From positions 21,137-43,202 of the forward strand of contig JAGWBY010000044.1 of assembly GCA_021295675.1 (NCBI GenBank): a DNA stretch of 22,066 nucleotides, read 5' to 3'. The stretch comes from Candidatus Latescibacterota bacterium. GTDB lineage: Bacteria > Latescibacterota > UBA2968 > UBA8231. How positions within the stretch are numbered: position 1 is the stretch's first letter; the number at the start of each line of letters is the position of its first letter. The notes below the pieces were generated by a model. The model ran no database searches, was not told where the DNA came from, and worked only from the letters and a program-made list of their open reading frames with translations. The translations under genes and the position numbers were made by a program. This document shows, piece by piece, positions 7,348 through 15,905 of the stretch.

Positions 7348-8308
7348 TGCGACCTCGGATCAGTACCGCGGGATTCTCGCGGATTAGTTCGGTGGTTTCG
7401 CGGATATTCTGCAAAGTTTCCTCCAATTCCTGCATGGCGCGCAGGAGATTCTGCCGGCTGGCCCCTACGGTCTGGTCAATACCCACAAAGGTCCGGTCGA
7501 TGTGGCTTATCACGGTGTCCATCCGCGCGACGAGCAGGGGAACCGGGCCGTCCATTTGCTGGCGCAACTTGTGCATCGTCACCTGCAGGTCGTCAACCGT
7601 CTGTTGCAACTTTGCACCCACGAGCAAGACGTGCAGGGAATCGGTCGTCGTCGCCACCGTCGCGCTGGCTTGAGCGAGCGAGCGACTGGCGGCCACCATA
7701 TTGGCCGCGGTCTCGTCGAATGCGGCGCGGTTGTCCTCGACCAGCGCATTGGCCGCAGCCAGCAGATTGGCCGCGTTGTTCAGCAGTTCAGTGAAGGTGC
7801 GCTGATTGTCGCTGCTGAGCAGCGCGTTTAGGTTGTCGATGGTTTGTTCAACCTTGGCACTGAGCACCTCGGCGCGATCCTGCATACTGCTAAAAAAGGT
7901 CTCACCCGCGACAATGGTGGACCTTGGGGGAAGAACCGCAGCGTCGTCGCTGCCGCCGAAAAGCTCAATGGACTTCAGGCCGGTGAGCCCCAGCGAGGAT
8001 ATTCGCGCCTGCGTGTCGGTGCGGATGGCGTTTTCGGCCAGCCGCCGCTCGACCGAAATCTCGATTACTACAGTGGTGAGATTACCCTGCGCGATCGCGA
8101 TGTCCTCGACGCGGCCAATGCTAAAGCCCAAGTACTTGACATCCGCGCCTTTGTTGAGGCCGCTGACGGGCGAGTTAGACTCGATGTAATAGGTGTCGCG
8201 CTGGCGCAGCAGATGGCTGCCGGCGACGACGACGAAGAACAGCGCGAGGACGGAAAGCGAAACTAGGAAAAAGATGCCGAGGCGTATTTGCTGTGCTCTG
8301 GTAGCCAT
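7331..8308 (-). CDS. mlaD: MCE (MlaD-type) lipid-binding protein
   Basis: Inner-membrane-anchored periplasmic protein that forms the lipid-carrying ring of Mla-type transporters. The 325-residue product has one N-terminal membrane helix (IFFLVSLSVLALFFVVVAG, about 12-31) and a single MCE domain (about 38-118) with SPVSGLNKGADVKYLGFSIG and DTQARISSLGLTGLKSIELF. A long helical, Gln/Ala/Asn-rich C-terminal part (about 140-315) is likely coiled coil, as in MCE proteins that span toward the outer membrane. It is the first gene of the transport operon, 49 bases after the lipid-kinase gene. MlaC is not in view; the long coiled coil may do its job (inference). Confidence 0.93.
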   Translation of the reverse strand: MATRAQQIRLGIFFLVSLSVLALFFVVVAGSHLLRQRDTYYIESNSPVSGLNKGADVKYLGFSIGRVEDIAIAQGNLTTVVIEISVERRLAENAIRTDTQARISSLGLTGLKSIELFGGSDDAAVLPPRSTIVAGETFFSSMQDRAEVLSAKVEQTIDNLNALLSSDNQRTFTELLNNAANLLAAANALVEDNRAAFDETAANMVAASRSLAQASATVATTTDSLHVLLVGAKLQQTVDDLQVTMHKLRQQMDGPVPLLVARMDTVISHIDRTFVGIDQTVGASRQNLLRAMQELEETLQNIRETTELIRENPAVLIRGRSGEAQ

Positions 8309-8341
8309 AAGACGTGTGGAATGAGTCGCGATTGAAATACC

Positions 8342-8353
8342 GCCCCTTAGGGC
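8342..8353 (-). terminator. Small hairpin after the lipid-kinase gene
   Basis: GCCC-CTTA-GGGC lies a few bases past the stop of the lipid-kinase gene and before the MCE gene. There is no T-run, so at most it attenuates transcription or protects an RNA end. Confidence 0.2.
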
Positions 8354-8357
8354 AATA

Positions 8358-9263
8358 TCAGCAACGCACCCCTTGTGAGCAAGAACTCGGCACCACTACC
8401 CGCAGAGCGGCCGGGCTAATTTCCAACACGAGCGGCGTTTGGTCTAGATAGTCGCCGTCCGCATATACGCGGTGCGGTGCGTCGGTGTGCAGCGCTAGGT
8501 GGGCCGTCCGCTCGATGCGCACGGCTGGATGGCGGACGTGTGTTCGCCAAAAGAGGCGAATCATCAGCGGCAGAATCGCCGGCCGCGGCACCGCATCGAC
8601 GACGACCACGTCGAAGAGACCATCGCCGAGGTCGGCATCTGGGGCAACGCGCAAATCGCCTCCATAGTTCCGCGCATTGGCGGTAGATACTAGCAGCACC
8701 TCTTGCTCAATCTCTCCGAAGTCGCCGCGGAGGCGAACCCGGATTGGCTGGTAACTAAGGACGTGCCGCAATGCTTCCCAAATATAGCGAATCCGCCCGG
8801 ATATAGGCCCTTGGGCGCTTTCCATGCGACGGTTGACTTCGGCGTCAAAACCAAAGGCGGCGATTGTGGCGAAGAAGCGGTCGCCGGCCCGGCCCAAGTC
8901 TATGGCGCGCACCTCACCGCGCAGCAGATTGTCGATGGCCGCTTCCACGCGGAGCGGCACATCGAGGGCGCGGGCCAAGTCGTTGCACGTGCCGCAGGGC
9001 AGCAGCCCCAAGGCCGCGTGCGAACCCGCGAGGGGCGCGAGCGTCTCACTGATGGTGCCGTCGCCGCCGCAGACTACCAGCCGCTCAGCACCTTCGGCCA
9101 CAGCCTGCTGCGCCAACTCGGCTCCGTGGCCTTGGACCCGCGTGTAGCGCAATTCGACCGCTTGCCCGGCAGCTTGTATAGCCAAAGCAGCTTGCTCAGC
9201 GATGCTGCGCGCACGCCCGTTGCCCGCGGTTGGATTGGCTATCAAGACCCAGTGTTTGGCCAT
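8358..9263 (-). CDS. Diacylglycerol/lipid kinase (DagK/YegS family)
   Basis: Soluble lipid kinase that phosphorylates diacylglycerol or a related lipid alcohol using ATP. The 301-residue product has VLIANPTAGNGRA (residues 6-18), the nucleotide-binding VVCGGDGTISE with GGDGT at 66-70, and LLPCGTCNDLARAL (87-100), the family's PxGTxNDxAR motif with Cys in the variable place. FATIAAFGFDAEVNRR and the YGGDLRVAPDADLGDGLFDV block complete the catalytic domain; the C-terminal strand RVYADGDYLDQTPLVLEI is typical. It precedes the MCE operon in the same direction, which fits a role in membrane-lipid turnover. The true substrate is unknown. Confidence 0.92.
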   Translation of the reverse strand: MAKHWVLIANPTAGNGRARSIAEQAALAIQAAGQAVELRYTRVQGHGAELAQQAVAEGAERLVVCGGDGTISETLAPLAGSHAALGLLPCGTCNDLARALDVPLRVEAAIDNLLRGEVRAIDLGRAGDRFFATIAAFGFDAEVNRRMESAQGPISGRIRYIWEALRHVLSYQPIRVRLRGDFGEIEQEVLLVSTANARNYGGDLRVAPDADLGDGLFDVVVVDAVPRPAILPLMIRLFWRTHVRHPAVRIERTAHLALHTDAPHRVYADGDYLDQTPLVLEISPAALRVVVPSSCSQGVRC

Positions 9264-9298
9264 AGCTTGGGCTGTCCCGTCAGCGGCCCTTCGCGTAG

Positions 9299-9327
9299 AT
9301 TACATTCTAGCAGAAAGATAATACCAA
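9299..9327 (-). promoter_or_regulatory. Candidate sigma-70 promoter for lipid kinase / Mla operon
   Basis: Minus-strand TTGGTA (9322-9327), 17-base spacer, TGTAAT (9299-9304). The -10 matches consensus at 5 of 6 positions, the -35 at 4 of 6. It would start transcription about 30 bases before the lipid-kinase ATG. Confidence 0.4.
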
Positions 9328-9330
9328 AGC

Positions 9331-9477
9331 ATGGCCAAGCGAAAACGAAACATCGATTGGGCCGACCAGCGCCGCGAACTGGAAAAACAGGTCGAGCACC
9401 CCTATATCACCAAGCAAGGGTTAGACCGGAGTCGGCGCGGCGGCAAGGGCCGCGATTCTAAGCGTCCGAAGCAGTGA
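9331..9477 (+). CDS. Small basic hypothetical protein (48 aa)
   Basis: ATG at 9331 to TGA at 9475-9477, reading MAKRKRNIDWADQRRELEKQ and then a Lys/Arg/Gly-rich tail ending SKRPKQ. It is strongly basic at both ends with a short amphipathic centre, as in nucleic-acid- or ribosome-associated small proteins; no family is recognised. It lies divergent from the lipid-kinase gene and ahead of the ElbD-like gene. There is no strong Shine-Dalgarno (AGAAAGA upstream is weak). Coding status rests on the open frame, its composition and its fit to the gap. Confidence 0.45.
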   Translation: MAKRKRNIDWADQRRELEKQVEHPYITKQGLDRSRRGGKGRDSKRPKQ

Positions 9478-9483
9478 GCCTCC

Positions 9484-9512
9484 TTGTGGCAGGGCGTCCT
9501 GCCTTCTATATT
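9484..9512 (+). promoter_or_regulatory. Candidate sigma-70 promoter for the ElbD-like operon
   Basis: TTGTGG (9484-9489), 17-base spacer, TATATT (9507-9512). The spacer holds a 6-bp inverted repeat, GGCAGG (9488-9493) and CCTGCC (9498-9503), which could be a regulator site or a weak terminator of the preceding small gene. It would give a leader of roughly 65 bases. Confidence 0.4.
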
Positions 9513-9584
9513 ACAGCGCTTTACGCCCGCCCTGTCCTGACGGACCACTCGCCGCACGGGATAGGGCTTTTGTCCGTTTCCGCT

Positions 9585-11136
9585 ATGATCAGAGAATTCT
9601 ACCAGGACCGCACCGTGTTGCTGACCGGCGGCACCGGGTTTTACGGGCAGGGGCTGACAGCCAAGATCCTGCGCTATTTGCCCGGCGTGCGGCGCTTGTA
9701 TCTCGTGTTGCGTCCTGGGCGGGGTCCTGGCGGGGCCATGCTGCCGGTAGAGGAGCGGCTGGACGAGCTTTTCAAGCTGGTCGTATTCGACCGCTTTCGC
9801 CAAGAGGAGCCAGCCGCCTTTGCCACGGCGCGACAGAAGGTGCGAGCCCTCGCCTGCGACATGCGGCAGCCAGGCCTCGGGCTAGACGAAGCATCCCGCG
9901 ACGAGTTGCTGGAGGAAGTGGACCTCATCATCGGCAACGCGGCCAGCGTCACCTTCGACGAACCGCTCGACTCGGCGATCCAATTCAACACCTTAGCGCC
10001 TCAGGAGCTTTTGCGGCTGGCCCGCGAAGGCCGCAAAAATCCCGTCTTAGTACACGTATCAACCGCGTACGTCAACGGCCGCCTCACCGGTGCCGTCTCC
10101 GAGCAAACGCTGCCGGTTGACCGCACGATTCAGCACCTAATCGACGGCAGCGCGCCGCCACAACCTTTCGTTCCCGAAAAAGAAATCGACCAAGCACAAG
10201 CTCGCTGCCAGGCAATCCGCGACCAAGCGCAAAGCGACGAGCAGCAGCAAGCGTTTCGCCGCGAAATCGTCGAGCAAAGCCACCGCCGTACACTCTCGGA
10301 CAGCCGCTTGCAAAAGCTGATTGACGACCGCTGTCGTCGCTGGATTGAGCGCGAGCTGGTCGATGAGGGAATGCGGCGCGCGCGGCAGCACGGCTGGAAT
10401 GACGTGTACACCTTTACCAAGGCCATGGGCGAACAGTTGCTCGTCAAGAATCGCGGCCAAGTGCCGCTAGCCATTGTGCGGCCCAGCGTCACCGAAGGCG
10501 CGCTCCAAGACCCGCATCCAGGCTGGATCCACGGGCTCAAAGTAACCGATCCACTGATAGTGGCCTACGGGCGGGGGATTGTTCCGGACTTCCCGGCCGC
10601 CATGGGTGCGCCCATGGACTTGGTGCCCGTGGACATTGTCGTCAATACCGTGCTGGCCGCGACCACGCAGGCTACGGCCTCCACAGTAGAGGTCTTCCAC
10701 GCGGCCACCAGCGGCGAAAACCCACTGCCCAATACCCGGATGTTCCAATACGTCAAAGGCTACTTTGAGGAACACCCCCTCCTCAACAAGGACGGCTCGC
10801 GGCCCGAGCTGGTGGATTGGACCTTCCCGACGGTGGAGCAATTCCAGCGCGTCTTTAACTGGAAGTACCTCTATCCGCTGGAACTAAAGCAAAAGCTCTA
10901 CGAGTGCCTGCCCGAGCGCTGGGCACCGGCCCAGAAGAAGCGCCGCTTAGCCGCGCTCAAGACGCGCCTCAAGCGCGTCCAGTACTTCATCGACCTGTTC
11001 AGCCCGTACACAACCCTCGATTGTCGCTATGAAACCAAGCGCATGTTGGCCCTTTACGAGTCGCTGCCCCCAGAAGAGCAGCGGATCTTCAACATGGACG
11101 TGCGGCGGATTGACTGGTATCAATACTATCAAACGG
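9585..11136 (+). CDS. ElbD-like multidomain lipid enzyme, part 1: NAD(P)-dependent fatty acyl reductase domain
   Basis: ATG 9585 opens MIREFYQDRTVLLTGGTGFY. The Rossmann motif GGTGFYG (15-21), VDLIIGNAASVTFDEPLD, VHVSTAYVNG and a YTFTK active-site motif (Tyr about 275, Lys about 279), then LAIVRPSVTEGALQDPHPGW, identify the male-sterility-type fatty acyl-CoA/thioester reductase that reduces an acyl thioester to aldehyde or alcohol. The homologous stretch ends at DWYQYYQT near 11135. After that the same frame continues open to 11687, but its Arg-rich translation is a shadow. The adenylation domain follows in the next frame, so this is one of two frame breaks in an apparently single gene. The domain order reductase, ligase, carrier, acyltransferase resembles ElbD, the multifunctional ether-lipid enzyme of Myxococcus xanthus. 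An earlier in-frame start at 9474 is not favoured. Confidence 0.82.
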
Positions 11137-13278
11137 CGCCACGAGTTGGGTGGGGACGACGACGACCAAGAGCCGTTGAGCGCGGTACCGAGCGAAGTGG
11201 GGGGCGAAGAACAGCGTTGGCGCATCGAGGAAAGCATCCGCACGATCCCGGACCTGTTGCGCTGGGCCGGCGGCCGCTACGCCGCCAAGACGGCCTTGCA
11301 AATAGAGCGCCGGTCCGGCTGGACGCGGATCAGCTACGACGAGTTGCTCACTCGCGCCGAGTGCGTGGCGCGCGGTTGGCAAGCACAGGGCGTGTCGGCT
11401 GGTGCGCGGGTTCTGCTGTGCGGGGACAACGGGCCGGAGTGGGTCGTCGCCTATATGGCGGCCAGCCTGCTTGGGCTAGCGGTCGTGCCCATAGATCCAC
11501 AGACGCGCGAGGAAGACATTTGGAGGCTGTGCGACTTTGTCCAAGCGCGGGCGCTGATTGCTACGGAAAAGCGCTTTTCCCAACTCTCGCCCGAGGGCGT
11601 GGCCGCCCACAAGGAAATGGCCTTTTTCAATATAGATCGCGATGGCCTGCCATTCGGGCTCACTCCCGAACCAGACGCACTTGCTAAAAAAGGCCGTTGG
11701 AAGCGACCGAGGGTCAATCCAGACGCCACGGCGTCGATCATCTTCACCTCGGTCGTCGAGCCGCGCGGCGTAGTGTTGAGCCATCGCAACCTCATCTCCA
11801 ATGTCCTCGCCCAAGGCGAGATGCTGCGCATCTACGAATCCGACCGCATGCTCTCGACCTTGCCGCAGCACCAAGCCCTCGAATTCACCGGCGGCTTGCT
11901 GCTGCCGCTGCTCGGCGGGGCCACCATCACGTATCTAGAAGCCGTCAACAGCCGCGAGATACTCCGCACCCTGCGCGACACGGGCACGACCGTGCTGTTG
12001 ACCGCGCCGCGCCTGTTGCGCGTCTTGGCCGATCGCGTCGAACGCCTCGGAGCCGAAGCCACAACTGGGCTGGCCGCTTTGCGGCGAGTCGTCAGCGTTG
12101 GCGCAGCCCTATCCGACGACCTCATCAACGCTTATGAACGTCTCGGCGTGGCGATTTGCCAAGGCTACGGCCTGAGCGAAGCGGCTTCCGTCGTGGCGGT
12201 CAACACGCCCGGTCAGGGCAAAGCCCAGTCAGTGGGGCAGGTACTACCCGGACAGCAAGTGCAGATCGCCGAGCCGGACGAACGCGGCGTCGGCGAGGTC
12301 TTGGTGCGAGGTGCCAACGTCATGGAAGGATACTTCTCCCAAGAGGAGCTGACTCAAGCGGTGTTGCGCGACGGATGGTTATACACGGGAGACCTCGGTC
12401 GTCTCGACGACGGCTATCTCTTCGTCGAGGGGCGGAGCAAAGACCTGATCGTCAACGGAGCTGGCCACAACGTCTATCCACGCGAAGTCGAATCGCTCTA
12501 CCACGACTTGCCGCACGTAGCCGAGTTAAGTGTAGTCGGCGTGCCTTCGGCGCACACCGGGGGCGAAGAAGTACACGGCATAGCCGTGCTTACCCGCGAG
12601 GCCGAGGAGGCCGACGACTTGCGCGAGGCCATCCAAGCTCGCTCATACGAGATTTCGCGCACCTTGCCCAGCCAACACCGGATCCAGCACTTGCACTTTT
12701 GGACCCGACCGCTGCCGAGGCTAGACAACGGCACCGTGGACCGCCAAGCCCTGTTGTCCGCCATCGAGCGCGAAGACTGCCCGGGTACGGCCCTGCCGGA
12801 ATGGGAGCGGGCGATCCAGCGCCAAATCGGCCTGCTTGCGGGACTGAGCACCGAGGAGGTAGAAGCTCACATAGATGCGCCGCTCGACACCTTGTTGGAT
12901 TCGCTGATGGCCGTGGAGTTCGCCGCGTGGCTAGGCCAGCGGTTGGGGACCCAAGTCGATGGACTTTTGCAGCCACAGGACACGCTCCACAGCGTCTTGG
13001 CACGGCTAGAGGCTCACTTGCAAGATGGGGTGGACTGGGAAGTGGACCAGTCGCCGGCGTACTGGTCGAGCATCTTGCACGCCGAGCCGAGTGCCGAGCC
13101 AGAGAGCGAGGCCGGCAAAAATATGCTGCAAGAAATTCTGTGGGAGACTGGCGGTTCTTTGTTCCGCCGCTTTTTCGATTTCCGGGCCGGCGGCCTAGAG
13201 CACTTGCCGCAAGATCGGCCCTACCTGATTGCCGCCAATCACACCAGCCACCTCGACGGTGCCTGCGTGTACGCGGCC
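11137..13278 (+). CDS. ElbD-like enzyme, part 2: AMP-ligase plus acyl carrier domain
   Basis: In the second frame, from about RHELGGDDDDQEPL, lies an acyl-AMP ligase: IPDLLRWAGGRYAAKTAL opening, LSHRNLISNVLAQGEMLR, GYGLSEAASVVAVNTPG, GWLYTGDLGRLDDGYLFVEG and RSKDLIVNGAGHNVYPREVE. The ATP-binding P-loop is degenerate (FTSVVEPRGVVLSH instead of TSGTTxxPKG), see findings. A phosphopantetheine carrier domain follows with LDSLMAVEF, its Ser codon at 12901-12903. The start of an acyltransferase (LIAANHTSHLDGACVYAAV, with the HX4D motif) then ends at the second frame break near 13279. The frame stays open to 13527 but is a shadow beyond the break. No independent start with a good ribosome site is seen, so this is read as the middle of one large protein. 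Confidence 0.8.
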
Positions 13279-13736
13279 GTGTGCTCCCCACCAGCGAGCA
13301 TTACCTCGCCGACTCCGAGTTGCGCTGGTTTTTGTCCACCTTTGTCAATGCCGTCCCCTTCGACGGCCAAGGCAACTTTGCCGCCGGCTTGGTGCGAGCG
13401 CGGCAATCAGTGGGAGTGCGCCGCCCGCTGCTGGTCTTTCCCGAAGGCACGCGCTCAGTCAACGGCCAGCTACAGCCGTTTAAGGCGGGCGTGGGGCTTT
13501 TGGCCTACGAGTTGGACACGCCCGTAGTGCCCCTGCACATTGCCGGGACCCGCGAAGCCTTGCCCGAGGGGACGCGCACACCATCGCGCCACCCCTTGCG
13601 CCTGCTCTTTGGCTCTCCTCTAGAAACCACCTCTTTTAAGAAATCCGCCGAGGCGTTGAGTCCCTACGAGATCTACTACGAAATCGCCGCGGCGCTCAAG
13701 CGGCAAATCGAGGCCCTGGGCCGCAAAAATATCTGA
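13279..13736 (+). CDS. ElbD-like enzyme, part 3: PlsC-type acyltransferase C-terminus
   Basis: The third frame gives VLPTSEHYLADSELRWFLST, VNAVPFDGQGNFAAGL, LLVFPEGTRSVNGQLQPFKA, GVGLLAYELDTPVVPLHIAG and a C-terminus ending LKRQIEALGRKNI. These are the second to fourth motifs of a 1-acylglycerol-phosphate-type acyltransferase whose HX4D motif sits in part 2. It joins part 2 only if a frame break near 13279 is bridged, and several residues between the HX4D helix and this part seem absent. The stop at 13734-13736 is two bases before the lgt start. Together the domains suggest transfer and reduction of acyl chains on a glycerolipid. An inactive or split gene is possible if the breaks are real. 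Confidence 0.78.
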
Positions 13737-13738
13737 TT

Positions 13739-14494
13739 ATGTACCCCTACCTATTCGAGATCGGCCCCATTAGCATCGGCACGTTTGGCCTCATGGTCGC
13801 CCTCGGTTTCCTAGCGGCCCTGCACGTGCTCAACCGCGAGTTCAAGCGCCAAGGACTGCACAAAGAACTGGGATCGACGATTGTCACCACCTGCATGGTC
13901 GGCGGGATAGTCGGGGCCAAACTCTACTTTGTGCTATTTGAAACGTCGCCTGAGACTTGGGGCGAAGTGTTCGATCTGCTGTTTTCCGGCTACGGCTTGA
14001 CTTGGTACGGGGGATTTATCGTCGCCACTGCCGGCGCGCTTTGGCAAATTCGCCGCCACAGTGCGCCGCTGGGACATGTCGCCGACTCAATGGGTATTGC
14101 CCTTGCCGTGGGCTACGGGATCGGACGGATCGGCTGCCAACTCGCCGGCGATGGCGACTACGGGGTGCCGACGGATCTTCCTTGGGGCATGGCCTATCCC
14201 GACGGGGTGGTGCCAACCCTTGAAAAGGTCCATCCCGCTCCCGTGTACGAAACCCTCTCCCACTTGGGGATCGCGGCCTTCTTGTGGAAGATGCGGACCC
14301 GCTTCGCGATTCCAGGACTGTCGTTCAGCTTCTATCTCATCCTCGCCGGGCTAGCGCGATTCTTGGTGGAGTTCATTCGGATCAATCCGCCGGCGCTGTG
14401 GGGCCTGAGCCAAGCTCAGCTCCTCAGCATCGCCATGATTGCCTTCGGTTTGGGGCTGATGCTGCATCTGCAACGCCGACGGGAGGCCCCTTGA
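13739..14494 (+). CDS. lgt: Prolipoprotein diacylglyceryl transferase
   Basis: Inner-membrane enzyme that moves diacylglyceryl from phosphatidylglycerol to the lipobox Cys of prolipoproteins. At 251 residues with about seven hydrophobic segments it is a normal Lgt. LFEIGPISIGTFGLMVALGF is the usual first helix, followed by GLTWYGGFIVATAGALWQIR (family Tyr-Gly-Gly). The signature is GIGRIGCQLAGDGDYGVPTD, where Arg of GRIG and the Gly/Asp loop are characteristic. HPAPVYETLSHLGIAAFLW and RFLVEFIRINP follow. The start is two bases after the ElbD-like stop, and the stop overlaps the next ATG (TGATG), so the gene is translated from a shared messenger with lipid enzymes. Confidence 0.95.
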   Translation: MYPYLFEIGPISIGTFGLMVALGFLAALHVLNREFKRQGLHKELGSTIVTTCMVGGIVGAKLYFVLFETSPETWGEVFDLLFSGYGLTWYGGFIVATAGALWQIRRHSAPLGHVADSMGIALAVGYGIGRIGCQLAGDGDYGVPTDLPWGMAYPDGVVPTLEKVHPAPVYETLSHLGIAAFLWKMRTRFAIPGLSFSFYLILAGLARFLVEFIRINPPALWGLSQAQLLSIAMIAFGLGLMLHLQRRREAP

Positions 14495-15905
14495 TGGCCA
14501 AGACGCGCTATCCGCGCATTTCCAGCTTTAAGCAGGCCGCGGACTTCCGCGCCCACCTAGCCCATTTGGGCGCAGAATTGCCCTGCGACGACCAGATCGA
14601 AACCGCTCCCACTTCCCCGCTAGCCCAACCAGCCCATAGCAACGGCAACCGCATCGGCAATCGCTTTGCCATTCAGCCGATGGAAGGATGGGATGGGACT
14701 GAGGACGGTCAGCCGAGCGATTTGACGCGCCGACGCTGGCAGAACTTCGGGCGCAGCGGGGCCAAGCTGATATGGGGCGGCGAGGCGTTTGCCGTGGTGC
14801 CCGAGGGCCGCGCCAACCCAAACCAGCTCATGGCGCGCGAGGAAAACCGCGCTGGCATGGCCGAGCTGCGCGACATCCTCCTGTCGGCACACCGCGAGCA
14901 GTTCGGCACCACCGACGACCTGCTCCTCGGCCTGCAACTGACGCATTCGGGGCGGTTTTGCCGGCCTTGGCGTAAAGACCAATCCGCGCCAGCCATTCTC
15001 TATCACCACCCGATCTTGGACCGCAAATTCGGCCTCGACGCGGACTATCCGCTCCTGACAGACGCCTATATCGAGGAGTTGATCGACCGCTACGTCACCG
15101 GCGCGCAAATAGCCCATGAGCTGGGCTACCATTTCGTAGATATCAAGCATTGCCACGGCTACCTAGGGCACGAATTCCTCAGCGCGTTTACGCGGCCCGG
15201 CCCCTTTGGCGGCTCCTTTGCTCCATCATCGAGGGGATCCGCAAGCGAGCACCCGGCCTCGGCATTGGCGTGCGGCTGAGTGCCTTCGACTTGGTTCCCT
15301 TCCGCCCCGACCCAGACGAGGGAAGGAACGGGGTGCCCGAGCCTTATCAAAACTGCCTGCCCTACGAGTACGGCTTTGGCGTCAATCAGGACGATCCGCG
15401 GCAAATGGACTTAGGCGAGGCCGAGCAGTTTATAGCCTTGTTGGAGAGCTTGGGCGTGGACCTGATTAACTTGTCTTGCGGCAGCCCTTATTACAATCCG
15501 CACATCCAGCGGCCCGATGGGTACCTGCCGCCGGAAGACCCGCTGTGCGGGGTGGCGCGGCAAGTGGCGATGGTCGCCCGGCTCAAGGCGCACTTCCCGC
15601 ACAGCCTGTTCGTCGGGTCGGGTTATTCCTATTTGCAGGAGTATCTGCCGCATGTGGGGCAGGCCCTCGTGCGGGCGGGCATGGTGGATTTTATCGGCTT
15701 GGGGCGGATGGTTCTGTCTTATCCCGACCTGCCCTGCGACGTGCTGCAAACCGGCCAACTGCAACGCCGCGTCATCTGCCGCACGTTCTCCGATTGCACG
15801 ACCGCGCCGCGCAACGGCATGATCTCGGGTTGCTTTCCCCTCGACTCGTTTTACAAGCAGCGAGAAGAAGCTCAGCGCTTGCAAGCACTCAAAAAGGAAG
15901 CATAA
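14494..15905 (+). pseudogene. NADH:flavin oxidoreductase (old yellow enzyme family), apparent frame break
   Basis: FMN-dependent TIM-barrel oxidoreductase. The ATG at 14494 overlaps the lgt stop. The first frame runs through NRFAIQPMEGWDGTEDGQPS, GAKLIWGGEAFAVVPEG, LQLTHSGRFCRP and [20 protein letters not shown] to [11 protein letters not shown]. The second frame resumes at [20 protein letters not shown], then [40 protein letters not shown] and [17 protein letters not shown], ending LKKEA at 15905. The switch is near 15217-15222. Family members normally have about eight more residues there (E-N-R-T-R-F-L-R type), so a short deletion of roughly 22 bases fits the sequence. All other motifs are intact, so the gene was functional until recently or the assembly is wrong. 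Substrate is unknown. Confidence 0.8.

Noticed and set aside
12156..13278. Long open frame with Arg/Ser-rich protein ahead of the acyltransferase C-terminus
   Set aside because: Shadow of the ligase and carrier domains; only the part after 13279 has real motifs.
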